Source: Alkalimonas delamerensis (lineage in GTDB: Bacteria > Pseudomonadota > Gammaproteobacteria > Enterobacterales > Alteromonadaceae). Taken from it: 64,000 nt of DNA. Shown piece after piece: positions 35,906 to 44,124 of this stretch. Position 1 is the first letter of the stretch, and each line of letters opens with the position of its first letter. Position numbers and translations under genes: made by a program. The notes under the pieces are model-generated. The model had not been told where the DNA came from and ran no database searches. It saw only the letters and a list, made by a program, of their open reading frames with translations. The stretch is from contig NZ_JAUZVY010000001.1 in the NCBI RefSeq assembly GCF_030717955.1, positions 1-64,000 of the forward strand, read 5' to 3'.

Positions 35906-37480
35906 ATGAATCATATTGAGTTATTTGCTGGTTGCGGTGGATTGTCATTGGGCTTAGAAAAAGCCGGTTATGATCTGGTACTTGCGAATGAGTTATCACC
36001 TATGGCCGCCGAGACCTTTGCATTTAACTTCTTTCACGAAGACCTCTCTCAACTAGCATACGAGAACAAAAAGCCCAAACACTCTATTTGGCTGAGTAGC
36101 AATAAATTAGATTTAAAATCACGACTCAGAGAAAATCCTTTTGAGTTTCCTCCTCTTGGAAGCGTTGGATATGGAGATATTCCTAAAGATATTTCTGCTC
36201 TAGATGGTAAATTGATTATAGGAAGCATTGTTGAACTTAATCGTTTGCTAGAGTCCAACGAAAATCTGACTCAGCATCTAAGGGACGCCTTTGGGCGAGA
36301 TGGTGGGTTAGACCTCGTGTCTGGTGGTCCACCATGTCAAAGTTTTAGTATGGCTGGCCTCAGGCAAAAAGACTGTGACAAGAATACACTGCCATGGGAA
36401 TTTGCAAAATTCGTTGAGAAAACACAACCCAAACTGGCTATGCTCGAAAACGTCACAGGTATCCTTCGAGCATTCAAAGATGAAAGTGGAAACAGCTTTC
36501 ACGCTTGGTACGAAGTAGCCAAAGTCTTCGCTACAATTGATTATATTCCTTTATGCTTACATATTAACGCTAGATTTGCAGGAATTGCGCAAAACAGGCC
36601 CCGGTTCATCTTGATTGCTGTTAGGCGAGACCACTTTGAGCTTATTTCAGCAAACTTTGAAGAAGGAAGCGCGAATGCAGAGTTGTTTAAGTCATCCCTC
36701 AGTTTTTTTGAGCTCGTTCAAAAACATGGGAGCAAATTGCCTTTTGGACACCTAAAGTACTTCGATATTGCTAATGATAAAGACAGGGAACTATTTGAGG
36801 TGTCATTTTTAGCTGAAATAACCTCCACGGAAACAGCTACGGTAAAAGATGCTATTGACGATCTAAAGGAAGAAAAACCGGGCAAGAAATCTAAATATGT
36901 ACGAGCACTAAATGCTACTTTTGACTTTCTGAAAAATAGCTCAGAGATACATAACCATGATTTCAGAAGAAATAGTGATGTAGTAAAAAGGCGTTTTAGG
37001 CTATATCAAATCTTACAGGATATTGATGACAGAAAAATCACAAAGGAAGTATTCACTATTCTCAAAGGCGAAATTAGTGAGTTATCAGAGTACGCTTGGA
37101 GCTCATGCTCTAAGTATAAATATTTGCAACGTGACAACCAGCTCAACGAGTTCAAAACTAAAGAGCAATTTGTGAGCTACTTAAAAGATCATCCAACGAA
37201 GAAACAAACGCAAAAGGCCTTGGTCAGTTCTTTGCCAGCACCTGCTGCACTTTCAATACCGGATGACGCCTGTCATTATGACCCTAATGAACTACGCGTA
37301 CTTACTGTTAGGGAGATGGCAAGAATACAGTCATTCCCAGATAACTTTATTTTTCGGTCAAAAGTCACGACTGGGGGTAAAATGAGAAGCTTTGAAGTTC
37401 CTCAATACACTCAAGTTGGGAACGCGGTTCCCCCACTCCTTGGATTAAAGCTGGGAAGGTGTCTTTCTAAGTTACTATAG
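35906..37480 (+). CDS. DNA (cytosine-5)-methyltransferase
   Basis: 524 residues from the ATG at 35906, which follows AAGAGGT and begins MNHIELFAGCGGLSLGL (motif I, SAM binding). The PCQ catalytic motif is in VSGGPPCQSFSMAG, the ENV motif in MLENVTGI, motif VIII in QNRPRFILIAV, motif IX in VREMARIQSFPDNF, and motif X in YTQVGNAVPPLLGL. All are complete. The long segment before motif IX (about 300-450) is the presumed target-recognition region. It pairs with the MvaI/BcnI-like nuclease and could serve as the DrmMII-like modification arm of the DISARM-like system. Confidence 0.93.
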   Translation: MNHIELFAGCGGLSLGLEKAGYDLVLANELSPMAAETFAFNFFHEDLSQLAYENKKPKHSIWLSSNKLDLKSRLRENPFEFPPLGSVGYGDIPKDISALDGKLIIGSIVELNRLLESNENLTQHLRDAFGRDGGLDLVSGGPPCQSFSMAGLRQKDCDKNTLPWEFAKFVEKTQPKLAMLENVTGILRAFKDESGNSFHAWYEVAKVFATIDYIPLCLHINARFAGIAQNRPRFILIAVRRDHFELISANFEEGSANAELFKSSLSFFELVQKHGSKLPFGHLKYFDIANDKDRELFEVSFLAEITSTETATVKDAIDDLKEEKPGKKSKYVRALNATFDFLKNSSEIHNHDFRRNSDVVKRRFRLYQILQDIDDRKITKEVFTILKGEISELSEYAWSSCSKYKYLQRDNQLNEFKTKEQFVSYLKDHPTKKQTQKALVSSLPAPAALSIPDDACHYDPNELRVLTVREMARIQSFPDNFIFRSKVTTGGKMRSFEVPQYTQVGNAVPPLLGLKLGRCLSKLL

Positions 37481-37629
37481 TTATGCTTGTTAAAACTCAC
37501 CTATTTTAAACAAAAAATTTTGGGGAAGATAACGAGGATTAAACCAACAACACGTGATCGCTGGACCACCAAGGTGGTAATGCTTGTGCAAGGGGCAGGT
37601 TGAATTATTGCCATTTAAGCTGAAGCTGG

Positions 37630-37827
37630 CTAAGCTGATTTATTCTTCAACCCAGTAATCGCGGCTTCAGCTTCTGCGATTGCATCATGCTTGGAAAAGG
37701 CCAGACCAGAATCATACTCGATATCATCTTTGCAAATTGACCAACTAAACGCTGGATTATAGCGATCAGCTGATACCTCAACGTAAATTGTGTATTCTAA
37801 AAACTCTTCTTCATAAGTCTCAGACAT
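37630..37827 (-). CDS. Small hypothetical protein, 65 residues
   Basis: MSETYEEEFLEYTIYVEVS followed by a WSICKDD segment and an Ala-rich helix (DAIAEAEAAITGL). It is acidic and likely soluble. The start codon lies behind GGATCC and lacks a strong ribosome site. I know no family. It sits alone between the methyltransferase and yicC at the right border of the accessory block. Confidence 0.5.
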   Translation of the reverse strand: MSETYEEEFLEYTIYVEVSADRYNPAFSWSICKDDIEYDSGLAFSKHDAIAEAEAAITGLKNKSA

Positions 37828-37990
37828 ATCGGATCCTATGGGGCAACTTTTTTAAACAAGTCCGCCACTTTGCAGTGGAACGGTATTAATCCTCTGACTT
37901 TGCGGGATACTCACGGATTAACACCGATCTTGATTGCTGCTAGCCGTGTACTACCTCAGTTAGACACGGCGCTTGGCAAAGCAGGCGCAA

Positions 37991-38851
37991 TCACTCAATA
38001 TTCTGGATCTGCTCCCGCATCTGCTCAATCAACACCTTAAGCTCTACCGCAGCATTGGTGATCTCGGTGCTGATGGATTTGGAAGACAGGGTGTTGGCCT
38101 CGCGGTTGAACTCCTGCATCATAAAATCCAAACGCCGGCCGCAGGCGCCGCCTTTTTTTAGCGTGTGGCGGCTTTCTTTGATGTGGGCTTCCAGCCTGTC
38201 CAGCTCTTCGGCTACATCGGATTTTTGTGCCAAAAAGGCCATTTCCTGCTCCAGCCGGCTTTGGTCCAGCTCGCTTTGAATGTCTTTTAACCGGTTGGTG
38301 ATGCGATCGCGCTGCCATTGCATGGCAACGGGCAGGTGGGCGCGCACAGTAGTGACGTGTTCGCTGATTTGGCTTAAGCGGCTTTCAATCAGCTCGGCCA
38401 TGGCTTTGCCTTCGCGCGCCCGGCTGGCGATAAAGTCATTCAATGCCAGTTGGAAGCCTTCGAGCAAGTCGCTTTGCACTGCATCCAGATCGGCCTGGGG
38501 GGTATCCATCACGCCCGGCCAGCGCAGTACGTCCATAATATTGAGCTGGGCATCGTTGGCCTGGCTTTGCAGCGCATTGGCATGGTTAATCAACTGGCTG
38601 GCCAGTTGCTGGTTGATCTGCAGCTCGGTGACGGCTTCGTTGATGCTGTAGCGCAGGCTGACTTCGATTTTGCCGCGCTGCAGCTGCTGACGCAGGGTTT
38701 CGCGCAACTTGGTTTCCAGGCTGCGGAACTGCTCTGGCAAACGGAAAAAGGTTTCCAGATAGCGCTGATTAACGGAGCGGATCTCCCACTGGGCATTGCC
38801 CCAGTCGGCCTGAATGTCGTGACGAGCAAAAGCGGTCATGCTGTGGATCAT
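37991..38851 (-). CDS. yicC: YicC family endoribonuclease-like protein
   Basis: 286 residues, equal to E. coli YicC length. The start MIHSMTAFARHD and EIRSVNQRYLETFFRLPEQ are characteristic; the C-terminal part has the DUF1732 segment (CGRRLDFMMQEFNREANTL and IREQ-type end). ATG at 38851 is preferred over the frame opening at 38983, which overlaps the rph control region. Members are reported to act as RNases. It is divergent from rph, as in E. coli. Confidence 0.93.
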   Translation of the reverse strand: MIHSMTAFARHDIQADWGNAQWEIRSVNQRYLETFFRLPEQFRSLETKLRETLRQQLQRGKIEVSLRYSINEAVTELQINQQLASQLINHANALQSQANDAQLNIMDVLRWPGVMDTPQADLDAVQSDLLEGFQLALNDFIASRAREGKAMAELIESRLSQISEHVTTVRAHLPVAMQWQRDRITNRLKDIQSELDQSRLEQEMAFLAQKSDVAEELDRLEAHIKESRHTLKKGGACGRRLDFMMQEFNREANTLSSKSISTEITNAAVELKVLIEQMREQIQNIE

Positions 38852-39019
38852 CGGGCGGCTTCCCAAATACGGTGAAAAACCCAGTATACCCGAATGCTGC
38901 ACAGCTGAACAATTGCTGGGCATTTGCCGCCAAAGCTGCGGCCTTAGGTGCAACTTGACCGGCATTCGGTATAATGGCATCACAACTTATCGACGATTAC
39001 ATCCAGCAGGAGAGATGCC

Positions 39020-39733
39020 ATGCGTCCCAGCGGCCGAACCGCCAGTCAGATCCGCCCTTTAACCTTTACCCGTCAGTTTACCGCCCATGCCGAAGGCTCG
39101 GTGCTGGTGGAGTTTGGCAACACCAAAGTAATTTGCACCGCCAGTGTGGTGGAAGGGGTGCCGCGCTTTATGAAAGGCCAGGGCAAAGGCTGGGTTACCG
39201 CCGAGTATGGCATGCTGCCACGCGCCACCCATACCCGCAACGATCGGGAAGCGGCCCGTGGTAAGCAAAGCGGCCGTACCATGGAAATTCAGCGACTGAT
39301 TGGCCGGGCTCTGCGCACGGCGGTGGATTTAAAGCTGCTGGGTGAGAACACCATCACCATCGACTGCGATGTGATCCAGGCCGATGGTGGCACCCGCACC
39401 GCTTCAATTTCCGGTGCTTGCGTGGCACTGGTGGATGCGCTGAACTTTATGCGCGGCAAAGGCATCATCAAAACCAACCCACTGAAATACATGGTCGCCG
39501 CAGTCTCAGTTGGCGTCTTTAAAGGCACCGCGGTGGCCGATCTGGATTACGACGAAGACTCCAATGCCGAAACCGATATGAATGTGGTGATGACCGAAAC
39601 CGGCAAGCTGATTGAAGTTCAGGGCACCGCCGAAGCCGAGCCTTTTAGCTTTGACGAAATGCAGGAGATGATGGAGCTGGCGCGCCATGCCATTCGCGAT
39701 ATCGTCGATGAGCAAAAGCGGGTGTTGGCGTAA
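39020..39733 (+). CDS. rph: Ribonuclease PH
   Basis: Phosphorolytic 3' exonuclease of tRNA maturation. 237 residues: RPSGRTASQIRPLTFT, the ATHTRNDREAARGKQSGRT active segment with phosphate-binding arginines, and TIDCDVIQADGGTRTASI with the catalytic aspartate. It starts after AGGAGAG, is full length and is followed after ten bases by pyrE, the order also known from E. coli. Confidence 0.97.
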   Translation: MRPSGRTASQIRPLTFTRQFTAHAEGSVLVEFGNTKVICTASVVEGVPRFMKGQGKGWVTAEYGMLPRATHTRNDREAARGKQSGRTMEIQRLIGRALRTAVDLKLLGENTITIDCDVIQADGGTRTASISGACVALVDALNFMRGKGIIKTNPLKYMVAAVSVGVFKGTAVADLDYDEDSNAETDMNVVMTETGKLIEVQGTAEAEPFSFDEMQEMMELARHAIRDIVDEQKRVLA

Positions 39734-39743
39734 GGAGTTTGGG

Positions 39744-40388
39744 ATGAAAGACTTTCAGCGTGAGTTTATTGAATTTGCCCTGTCGCGTCAGGTGCTGAAG
39801 TTTGGCCAGTTTACCTTAAAGTCCGGCCGCATCAGCCCGTACTTCTTCAATGCCGGTTTGTTTAATACCGGCGGCGATCTGGCCAAGCTGGGCCGTTTTT
39901 ATGCTGCGGCACTGCAGGACAGTGGCATTGAGTTTGACCTGCTGTTTGGCCCGGCCTACAAAGGCATTCCGATTGCCACCACCACGGCTGTGGCGCTGGC
40001 CGATCATTATCAGCGCGATCTGCCGTACTGCTTTAACCGCAAAGAAGCCAAAACCCATGGCGAAGGCGGCAGTCTGGTTGGCGCACCCTTGCAAGGCCGG
40101 GTCATGCTGGTAGACGATGTCATCACCGCCGGTACCGCCATTCGCGAGTCGATGCAGATCATCGCCTCGGCTGGCGCGTCCTTAACAGGCGTACTGATAG
40201 CACTCGACCGGCAAGAGCGTGGCAAGGCCGAGCTGTCGGCGATTCAGGAAGTGGAGCGCGACTTTAGCACCCAAGTGATTTCCATCATTAACCTGACCGA
40301 CTTGATCAGTTACCTAGCCGATCAGCCACAAATGGCAGAGCATCTGGCAGCGGTGCAGGCCTATCGCGCTGAATACGGTGTGGTGTAA
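39744..40388 (+). CDS. pyrE: Orotate phosphoribosyltransferase
   Basis: Fifth step of de novo pyrimidine synthesis: orotate + PRPP to OMP. 214 residues from ATG 39744 (MKDFQREFIEFALSRQVL); FTLKSGRISPYFFNAG and the PRPP-binding motif VMLVDDVITAGTAIRES are present, with the flexible-loop KEAKTHGEGG. GGAGTTTGGG lies just upstream. The frame opening at 39687 overlaps rph and is not native. Confidence 0.97.
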   Translation: MKDFQREFIEFALSRQVLKFGQFTLKSGRISPYFFNAGLFNTGGDLAKLGRFYAAALQDSGIEFDLLFGPAYKGIPIATTTAVALADHYQRDLPYCFNRKEAKTHGEGGSLVGAPLQGRVMLVDDVITAGTAIRESMQIIASAGASLTGVLIALDRQERGKAELSAIQEVERDFSTQVISIINLTDLISYLADQPQMAEHLAAVQAYRAEYGVV

Positions 40389-40490
40389 GCGGTTGTTTGT
40401 ACTGTCATTCGGTGTTCATCTGGGCGCTGTAAGCTGAGTCCGATTAAGGCTTACAGCACTGCGTCAGAGCAGACTTTTCAAGGGAAAACC

Positions 40491-40865
40491 ATGGAAAAAC
40501 CAAATGGTCAGGGGCTTGGCCGGGTGCTTAAAGCGGCCAAATGCTCGATGCAGGGCTTTGCTGCCACCTGGCGGCATGAAGCGGCGTTTCGCCAGGAAGC
40601 CGTGTTGGCGATGCTGTCGGTGCCTCTGGCAGCCTGGCTGGCGCAGAGTTTTCTGCAGTTTGTGCTCTTGATTGGCGTCTGGTGTCTGGTGCTGATTGTC
40701 GAACTACTAAACTCGGCGATTGAAACCCTGACCGATCGGGTCAGCCTGGAGCGGCACGAGCTATCGGGCCGGGCCAAGGATATGGGCTCGGCGGCGGTGT
40801 TTTTAAGCCTGGTGTTGGTTGCTTTGGTATGGGGTAGTGCGCTTTACAGCCGCTTTTGGGGCTGA
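40491..40865 (+). CDS. dgkA: Diacylglycerol kinase
   Basis: A 124-residue inner-membrane enzyme that phosphorylates diacylglycerol to phosphatidate. WRHEAAFRQEAVLA and ELLNSAIETLTDRV with the catalytic Glu/Asn residues are typical, and three hydrophobic helices are visible. Single gene, convergent with dut. Confidence 0.95.
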   Translation: MEKPNGQGLGRVLKAAKCSMQGFAATWRHEAAFRQEAVLAMLSVPLAAWLAQSFLQFVLLIGVWCLVLIVELLNSAIETLTDRVSLERHELSGRAKDMGSAAVFLSLVLVALVWGSALYSRFWG

Positions 40866-40893
40866 CACGAAGACCCAAAGCCGGCCTTCGTGT
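40865..40893. terminator. Hairpin between convergent dgkA and dut, probable terminator
   Basis: ACACGAAG (40865-40872) pairs with CTTCGTGT (40886-40893), followed by TCTTTCT. It overlaps the end of dgkA and serves a convergent gap. The T tract is interrupted, so the call is moderate. Confidence 0.5.
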
Positions 40894-40920
40894 TCTTTCT
40901 ATTTAGTCGCTACGCCCTGA

Positions 40921-41379
40921 TTAGCTCCGTCCTGAGTGGCCAAAACCACCTTCGCCGCGTGCGCTTTCGTCAAAACTCTCCACCAGATTAAACTCTGCCT
41001 GCACTACCGGTACAAAGACCAGCTGCGCCATGCGCTCACCGGGCTCAATGGTAAAGCTGCTGTGGCCGCGGTTCCATACCGATACCATCAACTGGCCCTG
41101 ATAATCCGAGTCAATCAAGCCCACCAGATTGCCGAGCACAATGCCGTGCTTATGGCCAAGGCCAGAGCGTGGCAAAATGGTGGCACAGAGGTTAGGGTCG
41201 CCAATATGGATGGCAAGGCCGGTTGGGATAAGCTCGGTCTGGCCTGGCTCCAGGGTGATGGCGCTATCGAGCAAGGCGCGCAGATCCAGGCCGGCAGAGC
41301 CCGGGGTGGCGTAAGCGGGTAGTGGAAACTCGCTGCCAATGCGCGGGTCGAGAATTTTCAAATCAATGGCTTTTTTCAT
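40921..41379 (-). CDS. dut: Deoxyuridine 5'-triphosphate nucleotidohydrolase (dUTPase)
   Basis: dUTP to dUMP + PPi. 152 residues with the five trimeric dUTPase motifs: ATPGSAGLDLRA, PRSGLGHKHGI, VGLIDSDYQGQL, GERMAQLVF and the C-terminal RGEGGFGHSG. The start ATG at 41379 (MKKAIDLKILDPRIG) gives family length; the frame opening at 41565 is within coaBC. It is 11 bases downstream of coaBC, the usual dfp-dut pair. Confidence 0.96.
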   Translation of the reverse strand: MKKAIDLKILDPRIGSEFPLPAYATPGSAGLDLRALLDSAITLEPGQTELIPTGLAIHIGDPNLCATILPRSGLGHKHGIVLGNLVGLIDSDYQGQLMVSVWNRGHSSFTIEPGERMAQLVFVPVVQAEFNLVESFDESARGEGGFGHSGRS

Positions 41380-41390
41380 CGGTAGTTCCG

Positions 41391-42620
41391 TTAAGGTAAA
41401 GGCTGCTGTTGCTGAATACGTTGAGCAATCAGCTGCAAAATGGCGGTGGCCAGTGCAGTTTTGGGCTGGCGCTCCAGTGCGAGCTCGCCCCCTTGCCAAT
41501 AGGCGGTGATGGCATTGTGTTCGCTGTGAAACCCTTGCTCTTTTGAAGACACATCGTTGGCGCAAATCAGATCCAGCTTTTTGCGCTGCAGTTTGTCTTT
41601 TGCATAACTGGCCAGATTTTCGGTTTCTGCAGCAAAGCCAACGGTGAAAGGGCGCTGATAGCTCAGGGCCGCCACATCGGCAATGATATCCGGGTTTTTA
41701 ACCAGCGTCAGCGTCAGCTCGTCGTTGCTGCTGGTCTTTTTCATTTTCTGCTCGGCGACCTCGGCCACCCGGTAATCGGCAACAGCGGCGCAGCCAATAA
41801 AAATGTCGGCCGCACTGGCGCGCTGCATTACTGCCGAGTGCATCTGCTGCGCCGATTGTACGTCAATGCGCTCGACCCCGACAGGGGTTGGCAGATTGAC
41901 CGGCCCTGTCACCAGTTGCACTTTGGCGCCGGCTTTGGCGGCCGCTTCGGCCAGCGCAAAACCCATCTTGCCGGAGCTGTGGTTGCTTAAAAAGCGCACC
42001 GGATCGATGGCCTCGCGGGTGGGGCCAGCCGTGATCAACAGCGTTTTACCCTGCAAGGCGGGTAGTGCTGGCGTGTGCAGCTGCTCTAAGGCCGTAACCA
42101 GCTCCAGTGGCTCCAACATCCGGCCCGGGCCGACATCGCCACAGGCCTGTTCGCCAGCCGCCGGCCCTGCAATGTGAAAATTTCGTTCTTTCAGTGTTGC
42201 TATGTTGTGCTGTGTTGCGCTATTTTTATACATCTGCTGGTTCATGGCTGGCGCAACCATCACCGGAGCACTGCTTGCCAGCACGCAGGTGGTCAGTAAG
42301 TCGTTGGCCAGGCCATGGGCCAGCCGGGCAATCAGATCGGCGCTGGCCGGCGCTATCAGAATGCAACTGGCCCATTTTGCCAGCTCAATATGGCCCATGG
42401 CTGCTTCTGCCGCTGGATCCAGCAGGCTGGAGCTGACCGGGTTGCCAGACAGAGCCTGCAAAGTAAGCGGGGTAATAAAGTGGCTGCCGCCTTCGGTCAG
42501 GATCACCCGTACTTCGGCACCGCGCTCTTTTAAACGCCGGATCAGATCGGCACTTTTATAGGCGGCGATGCCGCCACTGATGCCCAGTAAGATCCGCTGG
42601 CCGCTGAGAGTAGTTTGCAT
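41391..42620 (-). CDS. coaBC: Bifunctional phosphopantothenoylcysteine decarboxylase/synthetase
   Basis: Coenzyme A synthesis: adds cysteine to phosphopantothenate (CoaB) and decarboxylates the product (CoaC). 409 residues; flavin site and start ILLGISGGIAAYKSADL, CoaC motif PAMNQQMY, GDVGPGRMLEP, then CoaB NHSSGKMGFALAEAAAKAGA and CANDVSS. Full length. Divergent from radC. Confidence 0.96.
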   Translation of the reverse strand: MQTTLSGQRILLGISGGIAAYKSADLIRRLKERGAEVRVILTEGGSHFITPLTLQALSGNPVSSSLLDPAAEAAMGHIELAKWASCILIAPASADLIARLAHGLANDLLTTCVLASSAPVMVAPAMNQQMYKNSATQHNIATLKERNFHIAGPAAGEQACGDVGPGRMLEPLELVTALEQLHTPALPALQGKTLLITAGPTREAIDPVRFLSNHSSGKMGFALAEAAAKAGAKVQLVTGPVNLPTPVGVERIDVQSAQQMHSAVMQRASAADIFIGCAAVADYRVAEVAEQKMKKTSSNDELTLTLVKNPDIIADVAALSYQRPFTVGFAAETENLASYAKDKLQRKKLDLICANDVSSKEQGFHSEHNAITAYWQGGELALERQPKTALATAILQLIAQRIQQQQPLP

Positions 42621-42714
42621 GCTGTGAAGTCCGTTGGCTGAAACTGGGCTAAAGATAGCATGAAATGGTTACTTACTTCAGCTGCTAAAGATGCATTTCA
42701 TACACGGAGGAAGC

Positions 42715-43389
42715 ATGGCAATCAGGGACTGGCCAGCTGAAGAGCGGCCCAGAGAAAAGTTGTTGCAACGCGGCGCTACCGCCTTATCGGATGCCGAATT
42801 ACTGGCGATCTTTTTGCGCACCGGCTTGCCGGGGATGTCAGCAGTGGAGCTGGCGCGCAGCTTACTGGCCGATTTTGGCTCGCTGAAAGCCCTAATGCAG
42901 GCATCGCTGCCGCGCTTTTGTGAAGGCAAAGGTCTGGGCACGGCCAAGTACGTGCAGTTGCAGGCGGTGATGGAGCTAAGCCAACGCTGTCTGCAGCAAA
43001 GCTTGCAGCACGAAGCTGTCTTTACCGAGCCTTCGTTGGTGAAACGCTATCTAAGCCAGCAACTGCATCACGAGAGCAGGGAAGTCTTTCAGGTGCTGTA
43101 TCTGGACAACCAGCACCGCTTGCTTAAAACCGAGCCGCTATTTTACGGCACTATTGATGCCTCGCCGGTCTATCCACGGGTGGTGGTGCAGCAGGCCCTG
43201 AAGTACAATGCCGCCGCGCTGATCCTGGCGCACAACCACCCATCCGGCGTGGCCGAACCGAGCCGGGCGGATCGCAGCATTACTGAGCGGATCCAGCAGG
43301 CACTGCAGCTGGTGGATATCCGAGTGCTGGATCATCTGGTGGTTGGTGATGGCGAGGTGGTGTCCTTTGCCGAGCGCGGTTGGATCTAG
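42715..43389 (+). CDS. radC: RadC family JAB1/MPN metalloprotein
   Basis: 224 residues from ATG 42715, which follows ACGGAGGAAGC. The N-terminal helix-hairpin part (PREKLLQRGATALSDAELLA) is followed by a JAMM domain: EVFQVLYLDNQ and the zinc motif HNHPSG with downstream S/D (SRADRSITERI). The biochemical role remains unclear in the family. It precedes rpmB and rpmG, the conserved order. Confidence 0.95.
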   Translation: MAIRDWPAEERPREKLLQRGATALSDAELLAIFLRTGLPGMSAVELARSLLADFGSLKALMQASLPRFCEGKGLGTAKYVQLQAVMELSQRCLQQSLQHEAVFTEPSLVKRYLSQQLHHESREVFQVLYLDNQHRLLKTEPLFYGTIDASPVYPRVVVQQALKYNAAALILAHNHPSGVAEPSRADRSITERIQQALQLVDIRVLDHLVVGDGEVVSFAERGWI

Positions 43390-43457
43390 CGGGATCCTGC
43401 TTTGGATCCGTGATCGTATTAAATTGCCGCAAACAGTCGGATCGCGGATGAATTCGC

Positions 43458-43486
43458 TTGAATTCGGAGCATCTTTCGTGTATAAA
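43458..43486 (+). promoter_or_regulatory. Sigma-70 promoter of the rpmB-rpmG operon
   Basis: TTGAAT, exact 17-base spacer, TATAAA, 92 bases before the rpmB start. This is the best consensus promoter I see in the window and fits a highly expressed ribosomal operon. Confidence 0.7.
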
Positions 43487-43577
43487 TTGCGCCCTCTTAC
43501 GTTTTCAGAGCCGCCTTCCTTGGCCAGAAGGTAGATAAAACGCTCGAGCAAGCAGTTATTTTTTGGAGAGATACGAC

Positions 43578-43814
43578 ATGTCAAGAGTATGCCAAGTTAC
43601 CGGCAAGAGACCTATTACTGGTAATAACCGGTCTCACGCCAACAACGCAACCAAGCGCCGTTTCCTGCCGAACCTGCAAACGCACCGTTTCTGGGTTGAA
43701 AGTGAAAATCGTTTCGTCAAACTGCGCCTGTCTACCAAAGGCATGCGTATTATTGATAAGAATGGCATCGATTCAGTTTTGGCTGATCTGCGTGCCAAAG
43801 GTCTGAAAGTTTAA
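43578..43814 (+). CDS. rpmB: 50S ribosomal protein L28
   Basis: 78 residues, MSRVCQVTGKRPITGNNRSH at the start and the basic core typical of L28. ATG at 43578 after GGAGAG. It forms an operon with rpmG, 11 bases downstream. Confidence 0.98.
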   Translation: MSRVCQVTGKRPITGNNRSHANNATKRRFLPNLQTHRFWVESENRFVKLRLSTKGMRIIDKNGIDSVLADLRAKGLKV

Positions 43815-43825
43815 GGATTACGACG

Positions 43826-43981
43826 ATGCGCGATAAAATTCGTTTAGTATCATCTGCAGGCACTGGCTTCTTCTACACTACTACCAAGAACAAGCGCACC
43901 ATGCCTGAAAAGATGGAAATCAAAAAGTTTGACCCGAAAGTGCGCAAGCACGTGATTTTCAAAGAAGCGAAAATCAAGTAA
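43826..43981 (+). CDS. rpmG: 50S ribosomal protein L33
   Basis: 51 residues, MRDKIRLVSSAGTGFFYTTT start and MEIKKFDPKVRKHVIFKEAK end, matching bacterial L33. There is no zinc CxxC pair, so it is the zinc-free (C-) form. Preceded by AAGGA and followed by a clear terminator. Confidence 0.97.
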   Translation: MRDKIRLVSSAGTGFFYTTTKNKRTMPEKMEIKKFDPKVRKHVIFKEAKIK

Positions 43982-43993
43982 TCAAGCTTTTCG

Positions 43994-44020
43994 AAAAAAC
44001 CCGGCTCTGCCGGGTTTTTT
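43994..44020 (+). terminator. Rho-independent terminator after rpmG
   Basis: AAAAAACCCGGC, loop TCT, GCCGGGTTTTTT: a strong GC stem with a T tract, 13 bases after the rpmG stop. Because the stem is symmetric it could work on both strands. Confidence 0.92.
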
Positions 44021-44124
44021 TCTGCCTGAACAAAGGGCACCCTTCTCACAGCACTCACTGATACTGCTCTGTAGCCCGCTGCTATGGTACACTTTCATCA
44101 ACGAAAGAATGCCAGGGCAGAACC

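Noticed and set aside
24089..37480. A DrmC (phospholipase D) gene
   Set aside because: No HxK-x4-D motif pair occurs in the encoded proteins I read, and every frame of size is assigned.
15865..37990. Integrase or tRNA-bounded genomic island
   Set aside because: No tyrosine or serine recombinase, tRNA gene or flanking direct repeat was found.
41380..41565. Longer dUTPase start
   Set aside because: It overlaps coaBC and adds 62 residues not found in dUTPases; ATG 41379 gives the family length.
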